Source: Apostichopus californicus
Lineage: Eukaryota; Echinodermata; Holothuroidea; Aspidochirotida; Stichopodidae
Length of the DNA stretch: 38,499 nucleotides
NCBI GenBank assembly: GCA_020650975.1
Contig: JAIPMN010003036.1
Coordinates: forward strand, 1-38,499
Direction of reading: 5' to 3'
Part shown: piece after piece, positions 9,301-17,480 of the stretch
Layout of the letters: each line of letters opens with the position of its first letter
Numbering within the stretch: the stretch's first letter is position 1
Translations under genes and position numbers: made by a program
Notes under the pieces: model-generated
Told to the model about the DNA's origin: nothing
Databases searched by the model: none
The model's input: only the letters and a program-made list of their open reading frames with translations

Positions 9301-10739
9301 GTGCTTTTTAGAGATGGGACCATTTACTTTCCCTTTTTTTCATAAGCTATTTTCCTGGTGTTATTTGTAAACAATGGTGATGTTTTGCTCTTCTTAAAAA
9401 ACAATATTTTTAGAATCAGTATCGGCAAAATTCTCATCTATCAAGAGAATGAATGATGCAGTAAATAAAGGCAAACAGTATTACATATCGAAGGTCAAGT
9501 GGCTCAATGATGTCATGTTTAGACTTGCTAAAGTCTCAGTCTTTTTTGCCAAAAAAACCTTCATATCTTTGAAATGGATTAACAATTGTTTAAAGGAAGT
9601 TGTTCATCATTTGTGGCATGAGCATCTATAAAACTAGACCAGTAAAGATGGTGTATTTTGCTTCTTCTTTCATGTTACTTAAAGCATGCTTGGAATTTTG
9701 ACTAGTTTGCAAGAGCAATAGAACAAACAAGCTAGGTTAGACTAATGTTTTTTTTAAATTGATCCTCCCTGTAACAACTAATCCACTTTGTCTTCTAAAT
9801 ATGAATGAAATGCTCATTTTTCCATCACAATTTGTTTTGGCTTGAGTCTTAAACACGATGTGCGGTTTGTCGTTTGATATCCGTAGGAATGGAATCGGTA
9901 GGAGTGGTGTTTTCTGCAGCGTCTTGAATACATTGGACCAGTTAGCCAAGCAGGATTCTATCAACATCTTTAACATCATCAAAGCCCTCCGAAGAAAACA
10001 GCCCTTGATCGTAGAAACACAGGTAAGCATCTCGTACAACCCGGGGGCGATTCCATCAGCCTGGAAGTATGCTTGAAGTGAACTCGGAAGCAGTTGCATT
10101 CCAAAAAAACGAGGCACCCATCAACAGATGTACCGAAGATAAAAACATTGAAAAGTTTGACAATAAAGAAACAGGAGAATACTTTAGAGATAACGACAAG
10201 TGGAATTTCTAGATAGACGGATGGACATTTGTCAGTTAAAGACTTGAATGACTTGTTCAACTTGACAATGCAATTTTCTTTACTGTTTCTCTTCCAGTGT
10301 CCAACCGTGATTTAAGATATTACAGCTTTCAATAATTAAATTCTTCTAGAGAAGGAACCCCATCAGTGGATTGACATGTGTCCATCTAGCATATTTTGGG
10401 GCCAACATTAAGTCATCGTATTTAAAACATACTAGATGAAACTAATGCAATCATACTATCGTGTGTTTCAATGACGATTTTGGTACAAGGCGTTTAATTT
10501 TATTCTTGTCTTCACAGGACAACTACGAGCTGATATTCCGGCTGGTAAATCTCTTCATCATAAGATCGGAGGTTGAAGGGGACGAGTCGCAGGAGGAAGG
10601 GGACAAACAGGAGGAGAAGAAAGACGAAGATAACTTTGAGTATGCAAATGCCGGTTTGGATCGCAAGCCAGAGGATGGTGACGAGAACCAGTATGAAAGA
10701 GTGATTGTTAACGAGGATGACGAGAACACCGAAATCTAA
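259..10739 (+). CDS. Receptor-type protein tyrosine phosphatase, type IIB-like (3' part of gene: end of D1, all of D2, tail)
   Basis: Nine exons (259-394, 2083-2232, 2714-2819, 3984-4063, 4944-5078, 7000-7158, 8204-8358, 9887-10022, 10518-10739) join in frame into 425 residues after one split codon, ending at TAA. The family is a transmembrane enzyme that dephosphorylates phosphotyrosine; extracellular, membrane and early D1 exons lie upstream of the window. Residues 1-7 are the D1 P-loop AGAGRTG (its Cys is in the preceding exon), and the D1 Q-loop glutamines are present (Q43, Q47). D2 runs from about residue 96 to 370: KNRY (122-125), DYICA (149-153), TQMPLP, QYWP, then W268-T-N where active enzymes have WPD, and P-loop HC-MNGIG-R (305-312). 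The Cys, Arg and MNGIG style match D2 of the kappa/mu/T/U receptors, so D2 is probably a regulatory pseudophosphatase. A 55-residue acidic tail follows. The PTP assignment is certain; the type IIB subclass rests on D2 motifs only. Confidence 0.95.
395..2082 (+). other. RPTP intron between D1 exons
   Basis: This AT-rich intron has poly-A and poly-T runs, an 11-base G run near 1668 and the left arm of an inverted interspersed repeat at 1699-1891. Just after that repeat, 1893-1945 holds short imperfect repeats of AATGTAGACTCG. No coding potential was seen. Confidence 0.7.
1699..1891 (+). repeat. Interspersed repeat, copy 1 (inverted relative to 7988-8188)
   Basis: It begins with a (TGTA)n tract, then TTTTAGATCC, and ends GGAGTGACTCGAA. 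The reverse complement of 7988-8188 aligns over the whole length with roughly 85-90% identity by eye, differing by small indels. The family is not recognised; the simple-repeat end would suit a retroposon tail, but no A/B box or TIR was found. Confidence 0.8.
2083..2232 (+). CDS. RPTP exon: D1 C-terminus and D1-D2 linker
   Basis: The acceptor is gatgttcag (AG at 2081-2082) and the donor gtaaaa at 2233. Fifty codons start IQYIFIHEAILESL, completing the D1 motif QxxxQYxFIHEAILE typical of tandem-domain receptor PTPs, then give the inter-domain linker with PKSELSKMIDRF. The frame is open upstream of the acceptor, so an intronic Met at 2059 is not a start. Phase 0 at both ends. Confidence 0.93.
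2233..2713 (+). other. RPTP intron
   Basis: The main content is the degenerate exon-like repeat units at 2511 and 2614; the rest is AT-rich intron with a long pyrimidine tract at 2685-2713 leading into the real acceptor. Confidence 0.7.
2511..2750 (+). repeat. Decayed tandem duplication of the start of exon 2714
   Basis: Three units share GTTAAAGTCACTGAATAT-like cores whose GTCAC-GAATA element starts at 2525, 2630 and 2738, a period of 105-108 bases. The last unit is the real exon. The middle unit even keeps the splice acceptor TTCTCCTAG (AG at 2597-2598) followed by AC, like the real one, but hits TAA in the exon frame after nine codons. The first unit lacks an acceptor. This is best read as local tandem duplication of acceptor plus exon start, followed by decay. 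Confidence 0.65.
2714..2819 (+). CDS. RPTP exon: start of D2 with KNRY motif
   Basis: The acceptor is cttctcctag (AG at 2712-2713) and the donor gtcagt at 2820. It encodes TLNSVSVKVTEYFYKM through VSKNRYPKLIP. KNRY is the D2 counterpart of the phosphotyrosine-recognition segment. It ends in phase 1, and the leftover G joins TT at 3984 to make Val. Two decayed copies of its first part lie just upstream (see repeat at 2511-2750). Confidence 0.92.
3340..3372. repeat. Short perfect hairpin
   Basis: GTTCTTTCAAAGAC (3340-3353) is the exact reverse complement of 3359-3372, with a five-base loop between. Pairing extends outward by three more pairs after one mismatch. It is too short for a typical miRNA precursor; its function is unknown. 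Confidence 0.7.
3594..3902 (+). mobile_element. tRNA-derived SINE, + strand
   Basis: The head carries RNA polymerase III promoter boxes: an A-box-like TGGCCAATTGGCTAAGG at 3600 and a near-perfect B box GGTTCGATTCC at 3644-3654. A unique body follows (GTTGTGTCCTTCGGCAGGATG, ACCTGTGAGGTAACTTG). The tail has two AGCGCT elements (AGCGCTTTGAG, AAGCGCTATATAAA) and ends in an ATT repeat. The same body appears in the minus-strand copy at 8790-9152. The tail resembles the LINE tail at 4717-4796, suggesting shared mobilisation. No clear target-site duplication was found. Confidence 0.8.
3984..4063 (+). CDS. RPTP exon: D2 DYICATF segment
   Basis: The acceptor is tgctttctcag (AG at 3982-3983) and the donor gtaaga at 4064. 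It encodes (V)DRFRPKLVIGDEENDVKDYICATFLN. DYICATF aligns with the family YINASF motif, with Asn replaced by Cys, one of several signs that D2 has lost catalytic constraint. It enters in phase 1 and leaves in phase 0. Confidence 0.93.
4163..4471 (+). repeat. Exact 150-bp tandem duplication, period 159
   Basis: 4163-4312 equals 4322-4471 at every base I could compare. The nine bases between them, TATGTGCTC, repeat the last nine bases of the unit. No divergence means a very recent duplication, or possibly an assembly error. Confidence 0.93.
4561..4796 (+). mobile_element. 5'-truncated non-LTR retrotransposon (LINE) 3' end
   Basis: In the frame ending at TAG 4714-4716 the translation reads RFPLHIKSAPNV then NIFKNRLKTYL. 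This is the usual C-terminus of CR1/L2-type and related reverse transcriptases (LP-HI+S, then F+-RLKTYLF). After the stop come AGCGCCACTGAG, TGGCGTTACATAAA and an ATT-rich 3' tail. Only about 50 codons are open, so this is a dead 5'-truncated copy. The clade is not certain. Confidence 0.6.
4944..5078 (+). CDS. RPTP exon: D2 TQMPLPxTxxDFW segment
   Basis: The acceptor is tttgtgacag (AG at 4942-4943) and the donor gtaaga at 5079. Forty-five codons include STQMPLPTTISDFWQLIHDY and VMLCEND. These match the universally conserved PTP core TQGPLPxTxxDFWxMxWE and VVML strands, in the D2-type form TQMPLP. Phase 0 at both ends. Confidence 0.96.
5079..6999 (+). other. RPTP intron with AGGTCA-type repeat and ATT microsatellite
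   Basis: AT-rich. AGGTCATTTGAGGTCA at 5410-5425 belongs to a dispersed repeat also seen near 18145 and 29895-30200. A TTA/ATT microsatellite lies at 6711-6793. No exon was found; the frame continues directly from 5078 to 7000. Confidence 0.7.
6711..6793. repeat. ATT-type microsatellite
   Basis: Imperfect ATT/GTT trinucleotide array inside the 1.9-kb RPTP intron. It produces Asn-rich spurious reading frames on the opposite strand. Confidence 0.85.
7000..7158 (+). CDS. RPTP exon: D2 QYWP segment
   Basis: The acceptor is catcctttcag (AG at 6998-6999) and the donor gtcagt at 7159. It encodes SIGQYWPSSPSDIMVIDKF and the strand YIIRELSLKVM, the PTP core QYWP and IxRxF/L segments, then an acidic loop DDDPESEPE that is longer than usual. 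Reading through the donor gives only a few more codons before a stop. Phase 0 at both ends. Confidence 0.94.
7159..8203 (+). other. RPTP intron
   Basis: AT-rich intron with no recognisable gene apart from the inverted interspersed repeat at its 3' end (7988-8188). Confidence 0.7.
7988..8188 (-). repeat. Interspersed repeat, copy 2 (inverted relative to 1699-1891)
   Basis: On the minus strand it reads (TGTA)n, TTTTAGATCC, AACTCGCGAAGAAGCC, and ends GGAGTGACTCGAA, matching copy 1. It lies in the intron before exon 8204 and stops 15 bases from that exon. Its (ATAC)n tract is interrupted by TACTAAT at 8166-8172, a good branch-point sequence. Confidence 0.8.
8204..8358 (+). CDS. RPTP exon: D2 WPD-loop equivalent and catalytic Cys
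   Basis: The acceptor is tgtctttcaacag (AG at 8202-8203) and the donor gtgagt at 8359. It encodes GELTVKQFQFLKWTNSS through LPLVHC plus AT of the next codon. FQFLKW aligns with FQFxxW before the WPD loop, but Pro-Asp/Glu is replaced by Thr-Asn. The last full codon is the P-loop Cys. The intron just upstream is an interspersed repeat ending 15 bases before the exon, so the splice acceptor region is partly repeat-derived. Confidence 0.94.
8359..9886 (+). other. RPTP intron with minus-strand SINE
   Basis: It holds the SINE at 8790-9152, followed by a small C-rich tandem (AATGCCCCCTC) at about 9144-9170. The rest is AT-rich with no coding signal. Confidence 0.7.
8790..9152 (-). mobile_element. 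tRNA-derived SINE, - strand
   Basis: On the minus strand the head reads GGGGCATTGTGGTCAAGTGG (A-box region), with B box GGTTCGAGCCC (plus-strand 9088-9098). The body has GTTGTGTCCTTGGGCAAGG and CGAGGTAACTTG as in the copy at 3594-3902. The tail has TAAAGCGCTACGATC and AGCGCTATATAAG and ends without a long ATT run. It is longer than the first copy because of an extra GC-rich middle segment, so it is a subfamily or a composite. Confidence 0.8.
9887..10022 (+). CDS. RPTP exon: D2 P-loop and following helices
   Basis: The acceptor is gatatccgtag (AG at 9885-9886) and the donor gtaagc at 10023. The first G completes AT-G, so the P-loop reads HC-MNGIG-RSGVFCS, keeping the C-x5-R spacing. Downstream are IFNIIKALRRKQPLIVETQ. 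At the Q-loop, VETQ replaces VQTE, the same Glu exchange seen in D2 of type IIB receptors. The opposite strand is open for 126 codons here, a shadow. Confidence 0.95.
10023..10517 (+). other. Last RPTP intron
   Basis: Ordinary intron. The opposite strand is open across the preceding exon and part of this intron, with no family resemblance. Nothing else was seen. Confidence 0.7.
10518..10739 (+). CDS. RPTP last exon: D2 end and acidic cytoplasmic tail
   Basis: The acceptor is tgtcttcacag (AG at 10516-10517); the TAA stop is at 10737-10739. DNYELIFRLVNLFI closes D2, with Asn at the second Q-loop glutamine. The remaining 55 residues are a highly charged, Asp/Glu-rich, presumably disordered tail. 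It contains two tyrosines in acidic context, EYANA (10638-10652) and QYERV (10689-10703). YANA fits the pYxN consensus for the Grb2 SH2 domain. The tail length is unusual: type IIB receptors end soon after D2. Confidence 0.92.
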   Translation, partial: DNYELIFRLVNLFIIRSEVEGDESQEEGDKQEEKKDEDNFEYANAGLDRKPEDGDENQYERVIVNEDDENTEI

Positions 10740-11400
10740 CAGCACAATTAAGTCAATGTGAATATTCATATCTGCAGGTAATTTGCATATTAATAAGCAG
10801 CTTGGTGCCAATTTTTCTCTTGTATTATTTCTTCTTTGTTCTCTCAATCAGCAATAAGGACCATAAAGTTTTCTGCTATAGACCGTAAAACAACTTAGAC
10901 ACTAAACAACTTCGCATTTAACCCATGCAGGTAAAGAAAAAAAATCATAGGAGAACTTTTTTAGAGGTCAAAACATATTTGGAAAGTTTGCAGGTTTAAA
11001 GGGGGACTATGTTGCATTATATATGAACATTGATGTATTACATGAATGTTAGACAGAGAATAGATAATCCAACCAATTCAACTGCATTTTGTTCACATTG
11101 TCTCTTATAGCAATGTGAATGTAACTATTAAATTGATTCCAAGTTTTGCTTGAAATTTCTAAATGTGGATTCCCTTCATCACTGTGGGATGCTCTCACTT
11201 CTGCAATCCGATTTAGAGGCTGTTTTGTTATATTTTTGCCATTTTTCATTGAGACTGAATTTCTTTAACAGATCTTTTATGTTGCTACTGTTTTATGTAC
11301 ATAATCTTAGTTCACAGAAATCAAATGGATTGTAGCCATGAGGAGAAACATTCTGAAAACTGCTTTGATTTTTAAATAAATAAATGGTTTACATTTCCAA
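10740..11400 (+). other. Probable RPTP 3' untranslated region
   Basis: AT-rich sequence follows the stop codon. The first strong poly(A) signals are overlapping AATAAA at 11375-11380 and 11379-11384; another is at 11632-11637. Where the transcript ends cannot be decided from sequence, and later AATAAA sites could extend it. Confidence 0.45.
11375..11384 (+). terminator. Candidate polyadenylation signal for the RPTP gene
   Basis: Two overlapping AATAAA hexamers lie about 640 bases after the stop codon, the first canonical signals on the + strand in the 3' UTR. A TG/T-rich stretch downstream (11420-11500) could serve as the downstream element. Confidence 0.4.
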
Positions 11401-11466
11401 CCACTATTTATACCATCTTTGTTCATTCTTGAGTGATTAAAACTTGAATGTGGAATACATTCATAC
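11392..11466 (+). repeat. Dispersed direct repeat, copy 1
   Basis: CATTTCCAACCACTATTTAT, CCATCTTT and AACTTGAATGTGGA occur in the same order at 14205-14285, roughly 85% identical by eye with small indels. The family is unrecognised. Confidence 0.65.
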
Positions 11467-13490
11467 AAGCATTTAAACATTTTAATTTGATTTTTTTTGT
11501 TACAGATGCACTCAAAACAATTTTTTTTAAAATATATTTTCTACCATGTACCATTTTGCTGTCAAAAGAGTTTTTCCTTTACTCTAAACAGTATTGAAAA
11601 TAGTAAAATAGGAAAAATGATTCCAGATGAGAATAAAATCTTTGTTTTATTTTGTCCTTTAACAGATGGGGACCATTTGATTTATTTTTTTCTTCTGTTA
11701 CATTTGTAAATATGAATTGAATCATATCCTTGCAAAACCTATATTTCTTCTTCTTTTTTTTCTTTTCTTTTTTGGGGGGAAAGGGTAGGGAGGAAGGGTG
11801 GGAAGCAGGGTGGAGACTTTGAGGTAGAAGATATAAAATACCAACAATCTTAAGTTTTCTTTATCCCTGAGAGAAATGTTTACAATGTTTTGACATGAAG
11901 TGTAATGATAGCAAGAAATGTTAACAGTATGTATGTTTACATGTTGGTTGTGGCTATTCTAGGTATAGCTACTTAATGCTAGTTATTGGAGACATACTTT
12001 ACTCTGGCTGTACTCAATATATTAACATGGATATGAAAGTCTCCCTATCATTCCAATCCAACTGCATAGTTTGGAAATAATATTGTACGTGGCTTATGAA
12101 CAAGAAATTTATCTAGAATGATGCTTTCACAGGAAGACATTCTGTTTGATGACTTATCTAGAATGATGAAAGTACCTATTAAAGTAACTTTCAAATGAAG
12201 ACATTTCTATCAATGTGATAACTACCGACTAAGCTTGTACTTCTTAGCAAATGTACCCTCTTAGGCTACCAACTCATAGTTTCAAATTTTCACAGAGACT
12301 TTACACCTGAATCCCCAAACTGAAAATTGTTTTTGGAAACAAATGTTCTGATCTTTTACACCAAAAAGTGTAGAACTGTTTGATGGTAACACACAATGCA
12401 GAGAATGTCCACATTGTCAATGACAGTAATCTGCGGAATAAACTTTCTACTTTACTGGTAGCACCTTGCAGTTATTGTAAAATCTCTACAATGTTTGCAA
12501 TCCAAAATTCTATAGCTGATGTGGACTGTTTCTTATAAAGGCAAACACTTCACACCTTGTCAAAGGGACATTTGGATGGCATACAGTGTGCCCCTTTATG
12601 GAAGATAAAACTACTCGACTCTGTTGGTTGAAAACCGCTTCTCAATATCTTGTCACTAACTCAAGTGGGATTTGTTTTTGACTGGCTAAACACTTCATTC
12701 CTCTGAGGGAGTGGATCATAGTAAGTGGTCTGTGATGTGGTGTAAAGTTTTACTTTTTCTGTTTTTATAATGTTATCGTTGATATATCTTTGGAACATGG
12801 TACATTGGAATGTCTACATATCTGTCAAGGTTCTCTGTATTACAAACTTTATTTTGGAAAAGATACAGTAACAAAAAAGTACACCAATCATTTAGTTTGA
12901 ACCATTAAATAGGTTAAAGTGGCTTCTATTTAAGAGCAAAACAGAGAACTTCATAAAATAGGTGTGAAGATTTGTATCAATGTAATAGGAACATTAACAT
13001 GACTTTACTAGAACTGGTTTCTTCTTCAGTCTTCACAGAGTAACAGCTGGGCTGGTCCGGCTTTTTCTTTTAAGAGTAAAAACAAGATTCTGAAAGGACA
13101 ATCCTTTTTAGAGGACAATCCTTGGTAGTGGAAATATAATTGCATTTCGATGTAATTCTGTAAAAGTATAATTCTTTGTAAAAAGGCAGACAGAGGTTTG
13201 AGAGAACCACAAGCAAATTCATTTTTGGGTATTAAGAAGAACTTAAGAATAACGCTGTACTGAGGTAATTGTTCAGTAGATATAAGAAAAGGTAGTGGGC
13301 CCATGACAGAAATCGATCAAACAATGCAGAAATGTATTAAATTAGAGAATTTGAATGTAGAATTTTTATATGGCGCTTTGTTGCGTAGTCAACAAACTTA
13401 CACAAGCTGTAAGAAAAAGCTAACCAGAGTAAAAATAAGAGATATAAAACTATATAGGATTGCCATAATGAAGTAATATATTGCACAATG

Positions 13491-13654
13491 CAGGCATGAG
13501 CTTTTTCCGCGAATTCGCGGAATATCCGTGATTTCTTTTCTACCTTAGGGACAAAAACTATTATCCTAACACACTGTAGCGTATGCAAACTGGAGCCTAT
13601 ACCGCAATTTTTGCAAAGTTCCGTGATTTTTTTTTTACCCCAGGCTCATCCCTG
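13491..13654. mobile_element. Palindromic MITE-like element, copy 1
   Basis: The element runs from CAGGCATGAGC to GGCTCATCCCTG; the right end's reverse complement, CAGGGATGAGCC, makes an imperfect terminal inverted repeat. ACAATG flanks both sides directly (13485-13490 and 13655-13660), a possible target-site duplication. Inside is an 18-base perfect palindrome TTCCGCGAATTCGCGGAA (13505-13522). A copy about 90% identical lies at 33587-33749. It is non-coding; the superfamily is unsure (CAGG ends recall hAT, but the duplication is six rather than eight bases). Confidence 0.7.
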
Positions 13655-14204
13655 ACAATGAATATACCAAAATAAAGATGAGTGTCTCAATGCTTTATAT
13701 CCTAAGAATGACTCAAACTTAGTGTCATGGACACCTTGAGGTTTGTGTATTCAAACGTTTTGCTTTTTGAGGCTTGAAATCATCAACTGAGGCTCATCAT
13801 AAAGAAAAAGAAAGAGATAGGCACTATAAAGCATACTGGTGTCAAATCAGCCAATTGCTTTCTTAGAAAGAGCACAATATCAAATCTTAAGTGGTTATAT
13901 TTCATCCATTACACACATTCAATTGTTCACTACTTTTTCTGGACGTAAGAAAGACAAAAAAACTATTTTTTTTTATTTTTTATTTTTTTTTAGATGTTTC
14001 CACTTTTATTTTTTTCGATTCACATTCTAGTCACCTTTCTTTCCATCATCACCTTAAACATCTTAAACATCTTAACATGGTATTCAGAATCTACAATGTT
14101 TTTCTCGCATGTGTTCATCATTAGTTTTTCACCCTCGTTTTCATAAGTAGAACAAAAAGGTATTGGGAAGTGTAGATGGAACATTTTTTGTTTGTTTCAT
14201 TTTT

Positions 14205-14285
14205 CATTTCCAACCACTATTTATCCCATCTTTCTGAGTTTATTCTGAGGTATTATTAAACTTGAATGTGGATCATATATCATAC
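14205..14285 (+). repeat. Dispersed direct repeat, copy 2
   Basis: Second copy of the 11392-11466 segment, 2.8 kb downstream in the same orientation. Flanks are not obviously duplicated, so it may be a short interspersed element fragment or a remnant of a local duplication. Confidence 0.65.
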
Positions 14286-17253
14286 TATTAAAAAATTAGA
14301 TTTAAGTTTAAAGGTAGCATAGACAAGTTTAATCTTTCCACATGGACAGGGTCATATAGGTTCATTTTGTATGGTAGGAGATACTCTTTTAACACACAGG
14401 GTCTAGGAGTTCATTTCCTTATATGAGTCTTCCAAAGGCTGCTTAAATATCCTAAATGACATCACTCGTTGCTTCAATTCTGGTCTGTGAGTAATAGTTT
14501 AGCTATTTTTGTTACTCACATATGAAAGTTATATTTCTATATTGTCGCTAATAACATTTCTCTCGTTTCGGAGTCACAATTTTTTCCTGTGTATGTAGAC
14601 AAACATTCACGCAATGAGACTGACAAGATCTGCAACATAAAGTCTGTTTGTTACCATTATTAAAGAGTGGACAAAATGTCAGAATAAGAATATATTTATA
14701 GCATAACGTCATTGGAAACGGTGATCGTTTATCTTATCGAGGAATATTGAATCTTGTTGGGTGTCATCCTACCATTATCATGCTGGATGCTCTGTTAGTA
14801 ATATTAGGAAAATGTTTTACATTTATTTTGTAAAAATGTTTCTGAATGAAATTTATTAATTAAACCAAGAATTCCTTGATTATTAAAGCTTGCAACATGA
14901 ATTTTTTGATTATTTTTCAGCTCAGATGGAAAAAATTAGTAATATTACTTGTATTTGGTATAAGCGTTCTTGACAGTAACTCCTGTATTAAATGGTGCTG
15001 ATGAATATATGCAAATATATCGGACAATTCCATTCATTCATAGTTTGTAGTACTTTGTGAAATGACACATGGAATCATTTCTAGAGTCACACAGTGTAGC
15101 ATATAGAGCTGATAGTTGCTTCCACCAATAGGCTGACTTGTAGAAATATAATCTGTTTTTTTCTTTTGAGAATTGATTGAAGTTCTGTGACCTAAAGTGT
15201 GAACCTCTTCAACTTTTAATTTCGTACACCACCAGTTTTTTTATTCTTGTGTCTGTTATCGTTGTCTGCCTGGGAATGGTCAGTAGTATTACCTCCAACA
15301 TTTAGGGATGGTCAAAGTAGCTCAGACCTTTTAAGAAATATTGCCGTGAAGGTTCTGATTTCTAGACAAACTAGGAGAATTAGACAATAAACTGTGTCTG
15401 TGAGAGAAGAATGCAATGGGAAGGATGGCTACAAAATGCTTCTTTAAGTTATAGCTGACCACTTTGTCAATATTCTGGCAATTTTATGGTGTATTTGGTG
15501 ACAACAGCAACAAGAACAGACTAGAATTGTAACTTTGAGAACAAGGTCTACCTTTGGGTATTTGTGCATAAGTTCAAGATGATGTTAATGTATTTTTGGT
15601 TGGTATGGGCTATGTGTGTGTACCAGTTCTGCGATTATATGATATGTAAGCACACGTGTGAGTAACCGTTTGTATCACCCAAGATTTTACTTTCTAATTG
15701 AAGTTTTACTTTCTATCTGAAGTGATTATTCCTGTAAAGACATTCTCTCCCCATTACTGTTCTTGCTACCATGTTTAGGTGCAATTACCTCTCACTCTTA
15801 ATTTGTAAAAACTCATGTAAACCTAGCTCAGTTTAAAAGTACAACCTTTGTTATTTCTTCAGTCAGTAGAATGTTAAGTTACATTGGTTTAATGAAGAAT
15901 TTTTTATATACATATATTTTTTATTTTATCAAATTCATCATTCAATTTTTTTTTTTTTTATCAAACTCATTTATCAGCCTGCTTTTCAAGTCAATGTTTT
16001 ATTTTTATTTCCTTTTTTTTCTTTTGGTCATTTTCTGTCCACAATTTCCACTTTTATGGGAAGTAAATTTACTAATATATCAATTAATTGATATATATAC
16101 TCATCACATTGTGTTGCTGAAAGCAGCAGCAGCAGTGTGGATTTCAAGTGGATGTAACTTCTTTTTGTAGCATTTATATCCCATTTTTTCTTATTTCATA
16201 ATTTTCTATCTTTTGTTAACGAAAAATTGAAAGAAAAGCTGAATACAGACAACCTTAAGGTTCAAGAGCGCTAAGAAGTCCTGTTTGGATGCAATTCTAA
16301 CCAAACAGTTCTTTGCTTTCTCATACTGTTTTTTTCTTTGAAGTCTGTCATACCATCTTTTTTGATGAGGTGTGTTAATTCTTTGTCCTGTTTGGTAATT
16401 CCTATTGCTTTTTTTAGGTTGCCTGTAAATAAAGTTAAGTCCTGAAAATATATAAACACGGTAACTGGTTATTTTTATATCAGAAATGCATTTAATAAAG
16501 AGAATTTTCGAAATTGCTTCCATTCTTGTCTTCATTTTAGTTACCTCTGCCACAGTGATCGGAAAGGTCTGTTTGACGTTCATATATATTTTGAATTAAC
16601 TTCATTCCTCTCAAATAATTTGAATCCTGTAGCTGCAAATAAAGTGAATCCACATCTGTTTTACAGTTCTCTTTTACCCTACTCCCTCCCCTATAGGTCT
16701 CGCACCACAATCAATTGTTTCATTGACTTACACACTAAACTCGTCACTTTCAAGACCTGCCAAAGCATAGACAGAAGTTTTCAACTGGTATATCCTACCC
16801 ACCACATGATAACTGAGATCATGGCACTTGCAAACTTCCATATCATGACTGTTTAAATATTGAGCTAGAAGAGGAGCATGTTTAACATACTGAACCCCCC
16901 TTCCATCTGCTCGCTCGGAGTAATATCAACATTTAAGTCCCTTTTGAGTGGACGAACACTACTCTAATTGTGGTGTGGTACCTTTAATTAGTCTAATATA
17001 GCACAGACTCTGTCCTGTTGATCAAATGCTTTACAGGTGCAAAGTTAAAATGGCCAACGTATATCACTTAGAAAATACAAGTTTTCTTTTTATACAACAA
17101 CCTCTTTGCCCCTATTTCCCAATCTTTACCTCCCCTTCCTCCAATTCTTTTCTCTACCACTCAATCATTTTCCCCCTTCCCTGAAGTGCCCCTCCCCCTG
17201 TCACCCCTCTCAAATTCCCCAACAGTGTTTGCCAAATATCCTTGTATACATCA

Positions 17254-17480
17254 GTTGGGTGCTGTGGCCGAGTAGATAAATGCGGTGGCATTTGAAACAA
17301 TGAGGCTTAGCAATCGGGAGGTTCCGGGTTCAATACCCGGAAATAGATAAATGCGGTGGCATTTGAAACAATGAGGCTTAGCAATCGGGAGGTTCCGGGT
17401 TCAATACCGGGCCGGGTCATAGTAAGGTGGGTTTTTCATTATTGTTTTCCCATCTGAAATGACTTTCTCAATTGAAAAGA
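17254..17480 (+). mobile_element. tRNA-derived SINE with tandemly duplicated head
   Basis: GTTGGGTGCTGTGGCCGAGT contains an A-box like those of Leu/Ser-type tRNAs, and GGTTCAATACC is a B-box relative. The 71-base segment from TAGATAAATGCGG to the B box occurs twice (17273 and 17344), nearly identical. Sequence after the second B box (GGGCCGGGTCATAG, GTGGGTTTTTCATT) is a SINE body. A functional tRNA is unlikely: no complete acceptor stem closes it. The 3' end is approximate. Confidence 0.65.

Larger units (their letters stand above)
11401..17250. other. Gene-poor AT-rich intergenic region
   Basis: No supported gene. It contains the second poly(A) signal (11632), short local repeats such as TATCTAGAATGATG twice near 12111-12167, the palindromic MITE at 13491-13654, T-rich tracts (13970-14025, 15900-16025) and a C/T-rich stretch at 17100-17220. 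Open frames here, such as a 125-codon one on the minus strand at 16206-16583, are AT-driven and match no family I know. Confidence 0.6.

Noticed and set aside
9737-10117. 126-codon frame on the minus strand over RPTP exon 9887-10022
   Set aside because: It is antisense to a certain conserved exon and has no recognisable family; openness follows from the coding strand's codon pattern.
10512-10847. 111-codon minus-strand frame over the RPTP tail exon
   Set aside because: It is the reverse of the acidic tail (GAA/GAG codons read as Leu/Phe/Ser), a shadow.
16206-16583. 125-codon minus-strand frame
   Set aside because: AT-rich, Lys/Ile/Phe-heavy, no domain, no splice or promoter context; likely chance.
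17254-17345. Possible functional tRNA gene
   Set aside because: A and B boxes are present, but no closed acceptor stem was found and the head is duplicated and continues into a SINE body.
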